Positions 10,354 to 17,309 of a DNA stretch of 64,000 nucleotides are shown here, one piece after another. How positions within the stretch are numbered: position 1 is the stretch's first letter; the number at the start of each line of letters is the position of its first letter. The DNA is from Lysobacterales bacterium (GTDB lineage: Bacteria; Pseudomonadota; Gammaproteobacteria; Xanthomonadales; Rhodanobacteraceae). The position numbers and the translations under genes were made by a program. The DNA lies in the NCBI GenBank assembly GCA_017305135.1, contig JAFKNA010000012.1, positions 51,345-115,344 on the forward strand, in the 5' to 3' direction. The notes beneath the pieces were generated by a model. The model was not told the DNA's origin. It worked only from the letters and a program-made list of their open reading frames with translations, and made no database searches.

Positions 10354-11491
10354 CGTCGATGCCCTCCACGGCTGGCAGGTTCTCCAGGCGTCGCGCTTCG
10401 CTCGGCAGCAGCCATCCCGCATCGATGCCCGACTGGTAGAACTCGCTCCGGTTCTTGGCGTCACCGCGCAGCAGCCCTTCGGCGCTGAACTCGATGAAGT
10501 AACGCTGGCGCGCGATCGGTCCCAACAGCGAGCGTTCCATCGCCTGCTCCCAGCGCGCCAGCCACGGACGCAAGGTCACGGTCACGAAGTGCCGCATCAT
10601 CTCCACGCTGTTACTGAAGTTGGCGTGGCGCAGGTCTCCCAGCAGCACCGGCGGGACGTTGAACAGGCGCGCGATCTCCTCGACGCTGAACTGGCGGGAC
10701 TGCAGCCACTGCGCATCCTCGTTGCTCATCGCCAGTTGCTGATAGGTGAGCCCGTTCTCCAGGATCGCCGTCCGGCCCGCGTTCGCCGCGCCGGCAAACT
10801 GTGCCTGCCAGGAGGTCGCCAGCCGTTCCACCTGCTCGCCGGTGAGTACGTTGGCCGTCTGCAGCACGCCGGACAGGCGCGCGCCATTCTGGAACGTGCG
10901 GTTGCCGTGCTCTTGTGCCGCCAGTACCCCACCCAGCATCTCGCGGGCAACGGCAATGCGGCTCTTGCCGACCATGCCATCGTCGGTGCGGTCGCGCAGG
11001 TGCAGGACTTCTTCGGCCAACAGCGAGCGCACGCGGCCATTGGTGTCGGTCACGTCGTAGCGGTGGCGATCGTTTGCCAAGCGTACGACGGCCACATTGC
11101 GGGGATTCAGCGGCTTGAGTGCAACCACGTTGCCGGTCGCGTTCCAGATGATTTCAGCGAACGCATTGCCCGACAGCAGGCATTGGGCCGTGCTCATCTC
11201 GCGAAACTCGAACGCGGTTTGCGCCTCGTTGGGCCGCGCGCTCAACACGTCCGCAAGCGGATGATCGGTCACGCGCTCGCGGTCGCCATTAGGCAGCCTG
11301 CGGTACATATGCAGCGGCAGCGATGCGACCGTGCCGGCGATCAGGTTCACCGCCGCGAATACCGTGCTGATTCCTTCGGCGCTGCGCTGGTCAACGAACA
11401 TGCCTGCCGCGCTCCCTGCACCGGCGTTCACCAGTGCCTGCCACGATGGATCAGCAGCGCGTTCCTCGCGCTTCGCCCAGGGCCACTTCAT
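10334..11491 (-). CDS. Phage portal protein (HK97 family)
   Basis: A 385-aa protein starting MKWPWAKREER. Features include VFAAVNLIAGTVASLPLHMY, LSGNAFAEIIW, the IARLFNVPPVLLGD segment and VTLRPWLARWEQAM, all typical of HK97 portal proteins. Twelve copies form the DNA-entry channel at one capsid vertex. Start 11491 overlaps the protease stop (ATGA). Confidence 0.92.
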   Translation of the reverse strand: MKWPWAKREERAADPSWQALVNAGAGSAAGMFVDQRSAEGISTVFAAVNLIAGTVASLPLHMYRRLPNGDRERVTDHPLADVLSARPNEAQTAFEFREMSTAQCLLSGNAFAEIIWNATGNVVALKPLNPRNVAVVRLANDRHRYDVTDTNGRVRSLLAEEVLHLRDRTDDGMVGKSRIAVAREMLGGVLAAQEHGNRTFQNGARLSGVLQTANVLTGEQVERLATSWQAQFAGAANAGRTAILENGLTYQQLAMSNEDAQWLQSRQFSVEEIARLFNVPPVLLGDLRHANFSNSVEMMRHFVTVTLRPWLARWEQAMERSLLGPIARQRYFIEFSAEGLLRGDAKNRSEFYQSGIDAGWLLPSEARRLENLPAVEGIDDARQAS

Positions 11492-12054
11492 CGCACCGTC
11501 TCCAGCCAAGCGCGACGGGCACCGAGCTTGACCCAATCGCGGAACATCGGCATCGGCGGCATCGATCGCACGGCGACACTGGTATCGGCATAGGCCGGCT
11601 GCGGCGTGATCGTGATCTCGCTGAGGTCAACGCTAAGAAGCTCCCGATGCATCACGCCATCGCGGAAGTCCCAAACATCGCCGCCATCGTGGACCCGGAA
11701 TGCGAAGCTGCAGCCCGACACGTCGCCACGCTTCACCAGGACGGCGAGGTCACGCCCTAGCGTGGTGTCCGGCAGGTCCAGGTCGAAGGCGAGGCCCTGC
11801 GCATCCTCGCGCAGCCTCAGCGTGCCCGACCCGGTGCGGCCCAGGACGCTGCGCCGTTCGTGGTCGTACAGCGCCAGGATCGATTCCCCGCGTTCGGCGA
11901 GCGCCCGCGTGAACGCGCCAGGCCGCACCGTCTCGGTGAACTCGCCAAGGTTGGCCGGTGCACCGAAAACCGCAGCGAGTCCTACCAGCCTGCCCGGTGA
12001 CGGCGAGGAAACCCCCGCCGTCGATCGGACTTCCAGGTCAGGCGAGCGCAACAT
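11488..12054 (-). CDS. Prohead protease (HK97 gp4 family)
   Basis: A 188-aa serine protease starting MLRSPDLEVRS. It has the family pattern GLAAVFG, E.VRPGAFTRAL, LYDHERRSVLG (catalytic His near 65), VSGCSFAF (Ser near 113-116) and VDLSEITITPQPAY. It matures the capsid by removing the delta domain of the major capsid protein. It overlaps the capsid gene end by 17 nt and the portal start by 4 nt. Confidence 0.92.
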   Translation of the reverse strand: MLRSPDLEVRSTAGVSSPSPGRLVGLAAVFGAPANLGEFTETVRPGAFTRALAERGESILALYDHERRSVLGRTGSGTLRLREDAQGLAFDLDLPDTTLGRDLAVLVKRGDVSGCSFAFRVHDGGDVWDFRDGVMHRELLSVDLSEITITPQPAYADTSVAVRSMPPMPMFRDWVKLGARRAWLETVR

Positions 12055-13276
12055 CGTCGGCCACCACGAACGCTTCCGGATGTCGTACAGCGATGTCGCA
12101 GGTAGCCATTGCCCGCACCAGGACGTTGCCCTTGCTGTAGGCAGTCTCCGCATACGGGTTGACCAGGATGTCGAGCTCGCTCCAGATGCCGAGAATCGCT
12201 TGCGACCAGTCGCCAAGGATCAGGCGTCCGGTCTTCGTGGTCGTGCCCTTCTCCGGCACCTGGTTGGTGACGTTTACCGGCAAATCCGCCATGCGGCCAC
12301 CTTCCATGAGGTACGTTGCGCCGGCCGATGCGCTCTTGAGCGTGCCGCGCAGCTTGGTCGCAGCCCGTGGTGAGGTCAGCCAGCTCGCCGCGGTGGCGTT
12401 CACCAGGTCGATCTTTTCCAGCATCGCCAGGATGCCCGCCCAGCCCATCGTCGCGAGGTTCGCCGACTGAACACCAGCGGTGGACAGGATGCCCTTGGGC
12501 TGATTGGTGCCGCCGCCCATGATCAGCGCGGAGTCGATCGCCTGCGCGATGCCGAACGCCAGGTCATCCCGCAACAGCTGTTCAATGGACGGATCCGATT
12601 GCTGGATCAGCTGGCGGCTCATCTCCGACAGCCCGCCCACGTGCTTAGGAGTCAAGCCAACGCTGGCGAACGTCATATCCGATGCGGTCAGCGCGCTGTT
12701 CTCGGCAACCCACCCCGACGTGGTGGAGCTGCCGTGCTTGGGGATCGCCACGTCGCCGCGCAGGCCGGATAGCACGCGGACACCGAGCTTGCGGGCCAGC
12801 AGCGCATTGCGCAGTGGTTCGATGTACTGGTCCCCGCGGTGGTCGGTGCCGACCAGCTCGCCGGCATTGCCGGTGGTGCCCACGCGCTGTTCCAGCGCCG
12901 CCAGCGGTACGAACACGCCCTGCGCCTTTCGGCCGGTGCGCCGCTCGATCTCCGCCGCGTATTCGGCTTCCGCGCCGGTCAGGCTCCGGCCTTCCACCTG
13001 CGCCTGAATCACCTTCAACAGCGAAACCCGCCGCTCTACAGTCGAGAATGTCGCGTCACCATGTACGACTTCACCGGCTGCCCGGCGTTCGGCATCGGCC
13101 AGGAATTGCGCCCGCTGTTCCTGCCCTTCAAGGTCGGTGATCTCGCGCTTCAGGGAATCAAAGCTCGCCGATTCATCGGCAGTCAGGTTGCGCTTCTCGG
13201 CTTCCGCCTTCTGAATTAGGTCGCGGGCAGATGCGACCTTCGCCGCACGCTGCTCGCGAATGTGTTGCAGGTTCAT
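12038..13276 (-). CDS. Major capsid protein (HK97 gp5 family)
   Basis: A 412-aa protein starting MNLQHIREQRAAK, preceded by GGAG. Residues 1 to about 110 are charged and helical, as in the HK97 delta domain that acts as scaffold. The remainder shows the HK97 fold signature: RVLSGLRGDVAIPKH, GWVAENSALTASDMTF, LSEMSRQLIQQSDPSIE, SALIMGGGTNQPKGIL and a P-domain end with VRHPEAFV. Together with the protease and portal it supplies a complete procapsid. Confidence 0.93.
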   Translation of the reverse strand: MNLQHIREQRAAKVASARDLIQKAEAEKRNLTADESASFDSLKREITDLEGQEQRAQFLADAERRAAGEVVHGDATFSTVERRVSLLKVIQAQVEGRSLTGAEAEYAAEIERRTGRKAQGVFVPLAALEQRVGTTGNAGELVGTDHRGDQYIEPLRNALLARKLGVRVLSGLRGDVAIPKHGSSTTSGWVAENSALTASDMTFASVGLTPKHVGGLSEMSRQLIQQSDPSIEQLLRDDLAFGIAQAIDSALIMGGGTNQPKGILSTAGVQSANLATMGWAGILAMLEKIDLVNATAASWLTSPRAATKLRGTLKSASAGATYLMEGGRMADLPVNVTNQVPEKGTTTKTGRLILGDWSQAILGIWSELDILVNPYAETAYSKGNVLVRAMATCDIAVRHPEAFVVADDVALA

Positions 13277-13381
13277 CGATGAATCTCCATCTTCTGGGAT
13301 TGGCCGTCTCACGACGGTCTGCAATTGCGAGCCCTTTATACCGCAAGCGGGCGATTCTTTCCAATCTGCCGACCCGCAATC

Positions 13382-13408
13382 CACGGTGCGCCACGGTGAA
13401 ACACGGTG
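13382..13408. promoter_or_regulatory. Three CACGGTG repeats at exact 10-bp steps upstream of the capsid gene
   Basis: CACGGTG occurs at 13382, 13392 and 13402, about 105-130 bp before the capsid start. Same-face spacing of identical short motifs suggests a cooperative protein-binding site, perhaps for an activator of the head operon. I cannot name the protein; AlpA and the winged-helix protein are the encoded candidates. Confidence 0.5.
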
Positions 13409-13599
13409 GAACGTTTCGGCAGAGTGCTACTAGCATGCCCGTAGCAGTGCCCGATCCTGCTAGGAGCACCCACGGCGCAGTGCCCCGTCTCCTTGTCGCC
13501 AGCGCCGGACCAGTTTTGGGCCGCAGTGCTCTAGAAGCTCAAGATCAAGCCAAGAGCGCATGCTTCTGATTCGTCTGCCACGTGGTAATAGGTATCTGT

Positions 13600-13732
13600 G
13601 TAGCGGAATCGACTACCGTGAAAGTGCTCAAAACAGGGCTATCGGTAGCGGAATCGGCTACCGTGAAGCCCCTTTTTCAGGGCCTCGGTAGCGGAATCGA
13701 CTACCGATCGGTAGCGGAATCGACTACCGTGA
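13600..13732. repeat. Four palindromic iterons, candidate replication origin of the island
   Basis: GGTAGCGGAATCGACTACCGTGA or near-identical copies lie at 13600-13622, 13644-13667, 13687-13706 and 13710-13732. Each contains the inverted arms GGTAG/CTACC, and the third and fourth are 23 bp apart. The neighbouring gene's stop codon falls inside the third copy. Repeated Rep-binding sites beside a rep-like gene are typical of PICI origins; operator function is the alternative. Confidence 0.65.
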
Positions 13733-14117
13733 TTTTTTGTTCTCGTGGTTGCCAGCGCATGTATGCCTTGCTCGGGGCCGACCCGTTTCCGGTGTTTGCC
13801 GGCTGGTTCTGCAGCGCGAACACGGTTGCATGCCGAACCTTGCGGGTGAAGCCTCCCTGCTCCACAACCTTGATCCATCCGCGATCCAACAGCTCATCGC
13901 GCGCGCGAGTGACAGCACGCTGGGTCGCATTGCATCGCTCCATCATGGAACGAACACTCAGGAAGATGCGGTTGTCGCCGCGCTTCACGTCGAACAATGC
14001 CCGCATCTCGATCAGCAGCGCCCGCGCAGCAGGGCTCAGCGTGCGCCAGGCTTGGGATTTCATCTCGTAGTGGTAGATGCGGACGTGCGGATCGTCTCTG
14101 GGGGGCTTGCGTGCCAT
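13701..14117 (-). CDS. Winged-helix DNA-binding protein, candidate replication initiator
   Basis: A 138-aa protein starting MARKPPRDDPHVRIYHYEM. A winged-helix domain covers about residues 20-95: AWRTLSPAARALLIEM, then LSVRSMMERCNATQRAV as the recognition region, and ELLDRGWIKVVEQGG as the wing. The last codons (VVDSATDR) are encoded by an iteron. Small proteins of this kind next to origins initiate replication or regulate it. No primase is seen in the island, so this is the only encoded replication candidate. Function is inferred from fold pattern and position. Confidence 0.6.
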   Translation of the reverse strand: MARKPPRDDPHVRIYHYEMKSQAWRTLSPAARALLIEMRALFDVKRGDNRIFLSVRSMMERCNATQRAVTRARDELLDRGWIKVVEQGGFTRKVRHATVFALQNQPANTGNGSAPSKAYMRWQPREQKITVVDSATDR

Positions 14118-14176
14118 TGCGGTCCCTCGGACGCCATCCCGTGCTAGGATGACGCCACTTCTTGCTTGTCATTTAT

Positions 14177-14213
14177 TGAGCCCGCGCCCCTCAGCACGGG
14201 CTCTTTTTTTTGC
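14177..14213 (+). terminator. Hairpin with T run between the winged-helix gene and the connector
   Basis: GAGCCCG...CGGGCTC followed by TTTTTTTT forms a strong intrinsic terminator for rightward transcription. All known island genes run leftward, so it would stop antisense or origin-region transcription rather than end a visible gene. Confidence 0.6.
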
Positions 14214-14221
14214 GACTCGAC

Positions 14222-14290
14222 GCGACAGGTCGCGACAGGTCACGACACTCCGCTATGCGTTGGCAATGCGTTGGCAATGCGTTCGCATAG
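14222..14290. repeat. Direct repeats between connector and winged-helix gene
   Basis: Two 10-bp GCGACAGGTC copies lie head to tail at 14222-14241. They are followed by TGCGTTGGCAA at 14256 and 14267 and TGCGTTCGCA at 14278 (11-bp step). CTATGCG (14253) and CGCATAG (14284) form inverted arms around the second set. This sits in the 182-bp gap upstream of the winged-helix gene and is a plausible operator. Confidence 0.55.
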
Positions 14291-14299
14291 CGAAGCGGA

Positions 14300-14605
14300 T
14301 CAGGCGAAGCCGGTTTCCCGGCGGTAGGGTCGCAGTAGCGCTTCCGCTGCACCGCGCGCCTGTTGCTCGAAGGCAGGATCAAGTGCGTCGACCTGGAGGC
14401 GGGCTAGGATGTAGGCCGCATGCACGATCGGCGCGGGGACGGCGAAGGGATCGCTGTCGAACTCGGCAGACACGTCGAAGCCCAGGAAGTTGTCGATTGT
14501 CGCTTCGGCAGCTTCAAGTGCGCGGGTGTATTCGCCGTCGAGCGCGGTCTGGCCGTCGAAGTCGCGCAGTGCGACCTTGAAGTCGGGGAGGGTCGTATAA
14601 GTCAT
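14300..14605 (-). CDS. Phage head-tail connector protein (gp6-like)
   Basis: A 101-aa helical protein (MTYTTLPDFKVALRDFDGQT...ALLRPYRRETGFA). Helices at residues 5-15, 22-45 and 58-95 and the closing LLRPYR.E are typical of HK97 gp6-like connectors. These form a ring under the portal. It overlaps alpA by 4 nt, well away from the other head genes, which is unusual for this protein. It would be expressed with the early genes. Confidence 0.65.
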   Translation of the reverse strand: MTYTTLPDFKVALRDFDGQTALDGEYTRALEAAEATIDNFLGFDVSAEFDSDPFAVPAPIVHAAYILARLQVDALDPAFEQQARGAAEALLRPYRRETGFA

Positions 14606-14811
14606 GCCGCGCCTCCTGCCGAGAGGCGCTCGTCGATCCAGGCTTGGACAGCTCGCGCAGAATATCCGACTGCACGGCCGCCAGGGACCAGGGGCACGGG
14701 TCGCGGGAAGCGGCTTGCAGTTACTTCGCGGTGAAGGGCGCTAGTGGAAAGCCCGGTCCGAGCTACAACTTCGCGGGGGCGGATCAGGTAATCGGGTGTT
14801 TGGGATTGCAT
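14602..14811 (-). CDS. alpA: AlpA-family transcriptional regulator
   Basis: A 69-aa protein (MQSQTPDYLIRPREVVARTG...) with a MerR-like winged helix-turn-helix: LSTSALHREVTASRFPRPVPL, then GYSARAVQAWIDERL. AlpA proteins activate excision and island genes in P4-like elements and Gram-negative PICIs. The ATG at 14811 is preferred over the GTG at 14820 because AAGGTGG lies 5 nt before it. Its stop overlaps the connector start. Confidence 0.88.
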   Translation of the reverse strand: MQSQTPDYLIRPREVVARTGLSTSALHREVTASRFPRPVPLVPGGRAVGYSARAVQAWIDERLSAGGAA

Positions 14812-14865
14812 GGGAACCACCTTGCTTTAGTGAAGGCAGTTCCAGCTTCTCAGGCGAGCGGGTCG

Positions 14866-15357
14866 CTATTTACTTGCGGCCCTTTTTCGAGCGTCGGTGA
14901 CTCGCTTCTTGAATCGATCCAGCGCGACTTGATCCTTGATCCAACTAGGGGCGCGCTCCCATAGCTCGGGCGCCTTCACGTCCGGGTCACGGCGAAGCTG
15001 CCCGTCCATCCAAGCGTCGATGTCGGGCCTCCGTGGCTTTCGTGTACCGTCCTGCCGCCTGCGATCGCGTATTAAGCTCGGCTGCGCCCGCACGCGGAAC
15101 GCGACCGCCTCGGCTTCGATCAAGCGATGGTATAGCCGTTCGTCCTCGCCCACGCTCGCCAAGCGCTGTTCAAGCCAGCGCACGCGGCCGGCAAGCTCGG
15201 GCAGGTCGCGGAGTGCATCGATCCGTGGCGCGGCATCGCTCGCCTCGAACATCTCCAGGATGGCGCGGCGCTCGGCTTCGCCGTCCGAATCTGCAAGGTC
15301 CACGACGATCCTGTCGGGTTGCAGTCCCGCCGGGTCGGGAATCCTGCGAACGCTCAC
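14866..15357 (-). CDS. Island protein of unknown function
   Basis: A 163-aa charged, largely helical protein. It starts at GTG 15357 (MSVRRIPDPAGLQPD), which overlaps the integrase stop as GTGA. Its C-terminus is basic (ALDRFKKRVTDARKRAASK) and could bind nucleic acid. The middle contains LAGRVRWLEQRLASVGEDE, possibly coiled coil. I do not recognise the family. Coupling to int suggests an accessory role in the early operon. Confidence 0.65.
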   Translation of the reverse strand: MSVRRIPDPAGLQPDRIVVDLADSDGEAERRAILEMFEASDAAPRIDALRDLPELAGRVRWLEQRLASVGEDERLYHRLIEAEAVAFRVRAQPSLIRDRRRQDGTRKPRRPDIDAWMDGQLRRDPDVKAPELWERAPSWIKDQVALDRFKKRVTDARKRAASK

Positions 15358-16481
15358 AACGCCAGCCCCGCCAGCGCCGCGCGGGCATGGTCTTGCTGCA
15401 GATGGCCGTAATGGTCCTGAATCATCTGCACGGACGTTCCAGCGAGGGTGGCGACGGTCAGCAGGTCGGCACCTGCGGTCACCAGGTCGGTGATTGCCGA
15501 GTGCCGTAGGGTGTACGCCGTCGAGCCCTCTGGAAGCTCGGCTGCGGCCGCTGCGGCGCGGATCGGTCCCATCCAATTGTGTTTGATCCACCACCCACCA
15601 TCCGCCCGTGCGAACAATGGGGCGCCGGGCAGCTTCCCCCGCGTCATCTCGCGCAGCAGTTTGGCGGCGGTTGCTGGCAGCGGGACCACGCGACCGGCGC
15701 CGGCCTTGTCGTGGCGCACGTTGAGCGTTGCAGCGTGCATGTCGAAGTCGGCAACGCTCAGTGCAGCCAACGCGCCGGGCCGCAGCGGCAACACGCAAAG
15801 CGCGTGAACGAATGCGCGCAAGTGACCATCCTCGATGGCATCCAACAGCGCGCGGCGCTGGTCGCGGGTCAGGTACAGGGTGCGCCGTCCGCCAGCGCCC
15901 CGGATCGGCCGTAGCGCTTGCCGCCACGGAAAATCCGTCGTGACGTATCCATCCGCCAGCGCGAGGCGCAGGGCGGCGCGCATCGGCACCATGTCGCGGT
16001 TGAGCGTGGTCGGTGTCTTGCCTACAGCGATCCGGTCGCGCCAGTCGCGCAGATGGTGCGGTGCCAGCTTGTCGAGAGGAACAGTCGCGATGGGGTCGCC
16101 GTCGATATGCCGGCGCTTACGCGACTCCGCGTCCGCAGCGGCTGCCGCCCCCTTCACCTTGCGCTGGTGTTGCAGGTAGCGCGCCCAGGCGCCCGCGACA
16201 GTGATCGTGTCCAGGCGCCCACCTTTCCCCAGGTGCTCGAACCATTCCCGCGCTGCCCGGCACGCGGCATCGAACCGCTCGTGCTGCGCCAGGTGGCCGA
16301 AATCTCCGAACGACTGCCGCACCTGCTTCTGCGTGCCGGAGTCGTAGGTGCGCGCGTACCAGGTCAGCGCGCCGGATTCTGCCTTGCGCAAACCGACATG
16401 CTGGCCGGTCGCCATCTTGTGCCAGTAGATGGCCTGCCGGGGCTGCAGTCGGTCTTGCTGCTTCACCGTCGAAAAGCTCAT
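15354..16481 (-). CDS. int: Tyrosine-type site-specific integrase
   Basis: A 375-aa recombinase. The N-terminal part is an arm-binding-like region (YWHKMATGQHVGLRK...WYARTYD) and a core-binding domain. The catalytic domain shows LPLRPGALAAL (first Arg), HDKAG (Lys), YTLRHSAI (second Arg, with Tyr in the usual His position) and DHYGHLQ (Tyr nucleophile). Box substitutions such as YTLRH and GTS for GHS also occur in functional phage integrases. The gene lies next to attR. ATG 16481, with GGGAG 8 nt upstream, is preferred to the TTG at 16487. Confidence 0.92.
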   Translation of the reverse strand: MSFSTVKQQDRLQPRQAIYWHKMATGQHVGLRKAESGALTWYARTYDSGTQKQVRQSFGDFGHLAQHERFDAACRAAREWFEHLGKGGRLDTITVAGAWARYLQHQRKVKGAAAAADAESRKRRHIDGDPIATVPLDKLAPHHLRDWRDRIAVGKTPTTLNRDMVPMRAALRLALADGYVTTDFPWRQALRPIRGAGGRRTLYLTRDQRRALLDAIEDGHLRAFVHALCVLPLRPGALAALSVADFDMHAATLNVRHDKAGAGRVVPLPATAAKLLREMTRGKLPGAPLFARADGGWWIKHNWMGPIRAAAAAAELPEGSTAYTLRHSAITDLVTAGADLLTVATLAGTSVQMIQDHYGHLQQDHARAALAGLAL

Positions 16482-16493
16482 CGCCAATCTCCC

Positions 16494-16524
16494 GTTGCCT
16501 AAGCGTTGCCTAATGGTTGCCTAA
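16494..16524 (+). repeat. Candidate integrase arm sites, right end (GTTGCCTAA x3)
   Basis: Copies at 16494-16502, 16505-16513 and 16516-16524, each 11 bp apart, lie just upstream of int. Two more are at 6887 and 6898 at the left end in the same orientation. An 11-bp TTCAACGACTT is also shared between 6846-6856 and 16571-16581, inside each end. Confidence 0.7.
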
Positions 16525-16610
16525 AGTGTATGGCAACACTTGGGAGCTTGTGAAGCGTCAGCCTAAACAATTCAACGACTTGGGATCTTCTGGAGCCCCG
16601 TTTTCACGCG

Positions 16611-16655
16611 TTCGGGAGGTAGAAGTCGCAAGTTCGAATCCTGTCACCCCGACCA
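16611..16655 (+). other. attR of the tRNA-Pro island
   Basis: Perfect copy of the tRNA-Pro 3' half (anticodon loop to CCA). It lacks the 5' half and is not a tRNA gene. Confidence 0.93.
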
Positions 16656-16663
16656 CCTTTCGC

Positions 16664-16700
16664 GAAGAAGGCCACCTGGAAAGGTGGCCTTCTTCGTTTT
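16664..16700 (+). terminator. Former tRNA-Pro terminator outside attR
   Basis: A 13-bp stem GAAGAAGGCCACC/GGTGGCCTTCTTC with a short loop, followed by GTTTT. It begins 9 bp after attR and would have terminated tRNA-Pro before the island inserted. Confidence 0.75.
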
Positions 16701-16814
16701 CGGGGCAGCGTCGACCTCTGCGAAGCTCAAACGTCCGCCGCACAGGGCCGACCTGCAACACGCGCCGCCGCCTCAAGCCTGTGAGCGCCGGCTCCCGACC
16801 GGCTACTTGACCAT

Positions 16815-17309
16815 TCACCCCTCGATGACGTGACACGCCGCCGCCCCGTTCCGCACGGCGGCTGTGGACAGGTGTCTGTCGAACGTGGCAAGGCGGCCGC
16901 CGTGCTTCACGGCCAGCGCGAGCAGCCATGTATCGGTCACCTGCCCGGCCGAAAGCAGGTGCGTGCGGTCGATCCATGAGGAATCGAGCACGCTGACATC
17001 CGCGGGCCAGAAAACGTGGCCCGGCTGGCTGCAGAGGTCCGCCAGGATTTCCGCTGCCTCCGCGGTCGATGCAAGCGGATTGCCGTAGCGCGGGTGCGAC
17101 ATGATCCGCAATGCGCCGTTCTGGGTGATGTTGCAACTGGCCCAGGATGTCCTGGCCGTTTCGAACCAGGCATGCGCCGGGTCGTGGTGCACGTGCAGGG
17201 GGTCGAGCAGGGCGAGCAGGACATTGACGTCCAGCAGCCATGTGGTCTGCGCCTGCCAGGCGCCGTGGCGTTCGCGCACGCCGTCTCGTCGCCGCGTCAC
17301 TGGGGCCAC
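16815..17309 (-). CDS. PIN-domain ribonuclease toxin (VapC-like)
   Basis: A 164-aa PIN-domain protein. The fold starts at WLLDVNVLLALLDP (first catalytic Asp) and continues with acidic residues in AEAAEILADL, QVTDTWLLALAVKHGGRLATFD and FDRHL. VapC-type toxins cleave tRNA or rRNA. The frame opens at GTG 17309, but GTG 17300, overlapping the antitoxin stop as GTGA, is an equally good start. Pairing with the small upstream gene supports a type II toxin-antitoxin module. It sits just outside attR. Confidence 0.82.
   Translation of the reverse strand: MAPVTRRRDGVRERHGAWQAQTTWLLDVNVLLALLDPLHVHHDPAHAWFETARTSWASCNITQNGALRIMSHPRYGNPLASTAEAAEILADLCSQPGHVFWPADVSVLDSSWIDRTHLLSAGQVTDTWLLALAVKHGGRLATFDRHLSTAAVRNGAAACHVIEG

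Larger units (their letters stand above)
6796..16655. mobile_element. Phage-satellite island of the capsid-forming PICI type integrated in tRNA-Pro
   Basis: A 9.8-kb element bounded by perfect 45-bp direct repeats. All its genes are on the minus strand: integrase, unknown protein, AlpA, head-tail connector, winged-helix protein, major capsid, prohead protease, portal, HNH, TerS, TerL and head closure, plus one doubtful frame near attL. Structural and packaging genes are HK97-like. I see no tail, tape-measure, baseplate, holin, endolysin, CI-type repressor or primase gene. Int plus AlpA plus a self-made head without a tail is the known layout of cf-PICIs, which form their own capsids and take tails from a helper phage. 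A remnant of a deleted prophage is the alternative, but the intact, overlapping genes argue against decay. Confidence 0.88.

Noticed and set aside
15354-16481. Inactive integrase because box II reads YTLRH and a later box lacks the usual His
   Set aside because: Tyr and Thr at these positions occur in active phage integrases; the Arg, Lys and Tyr residues are intact.
16611-16655. A second tRNA-Pro gene
   Set aside because: Only the 3' half is present and it is preceded by integrase-side sequence; it is attR.
6796-16655. Complete temperate prophage
   Set aside because: Tail, lysis and repressor genes are not seen, and the size is far too small.
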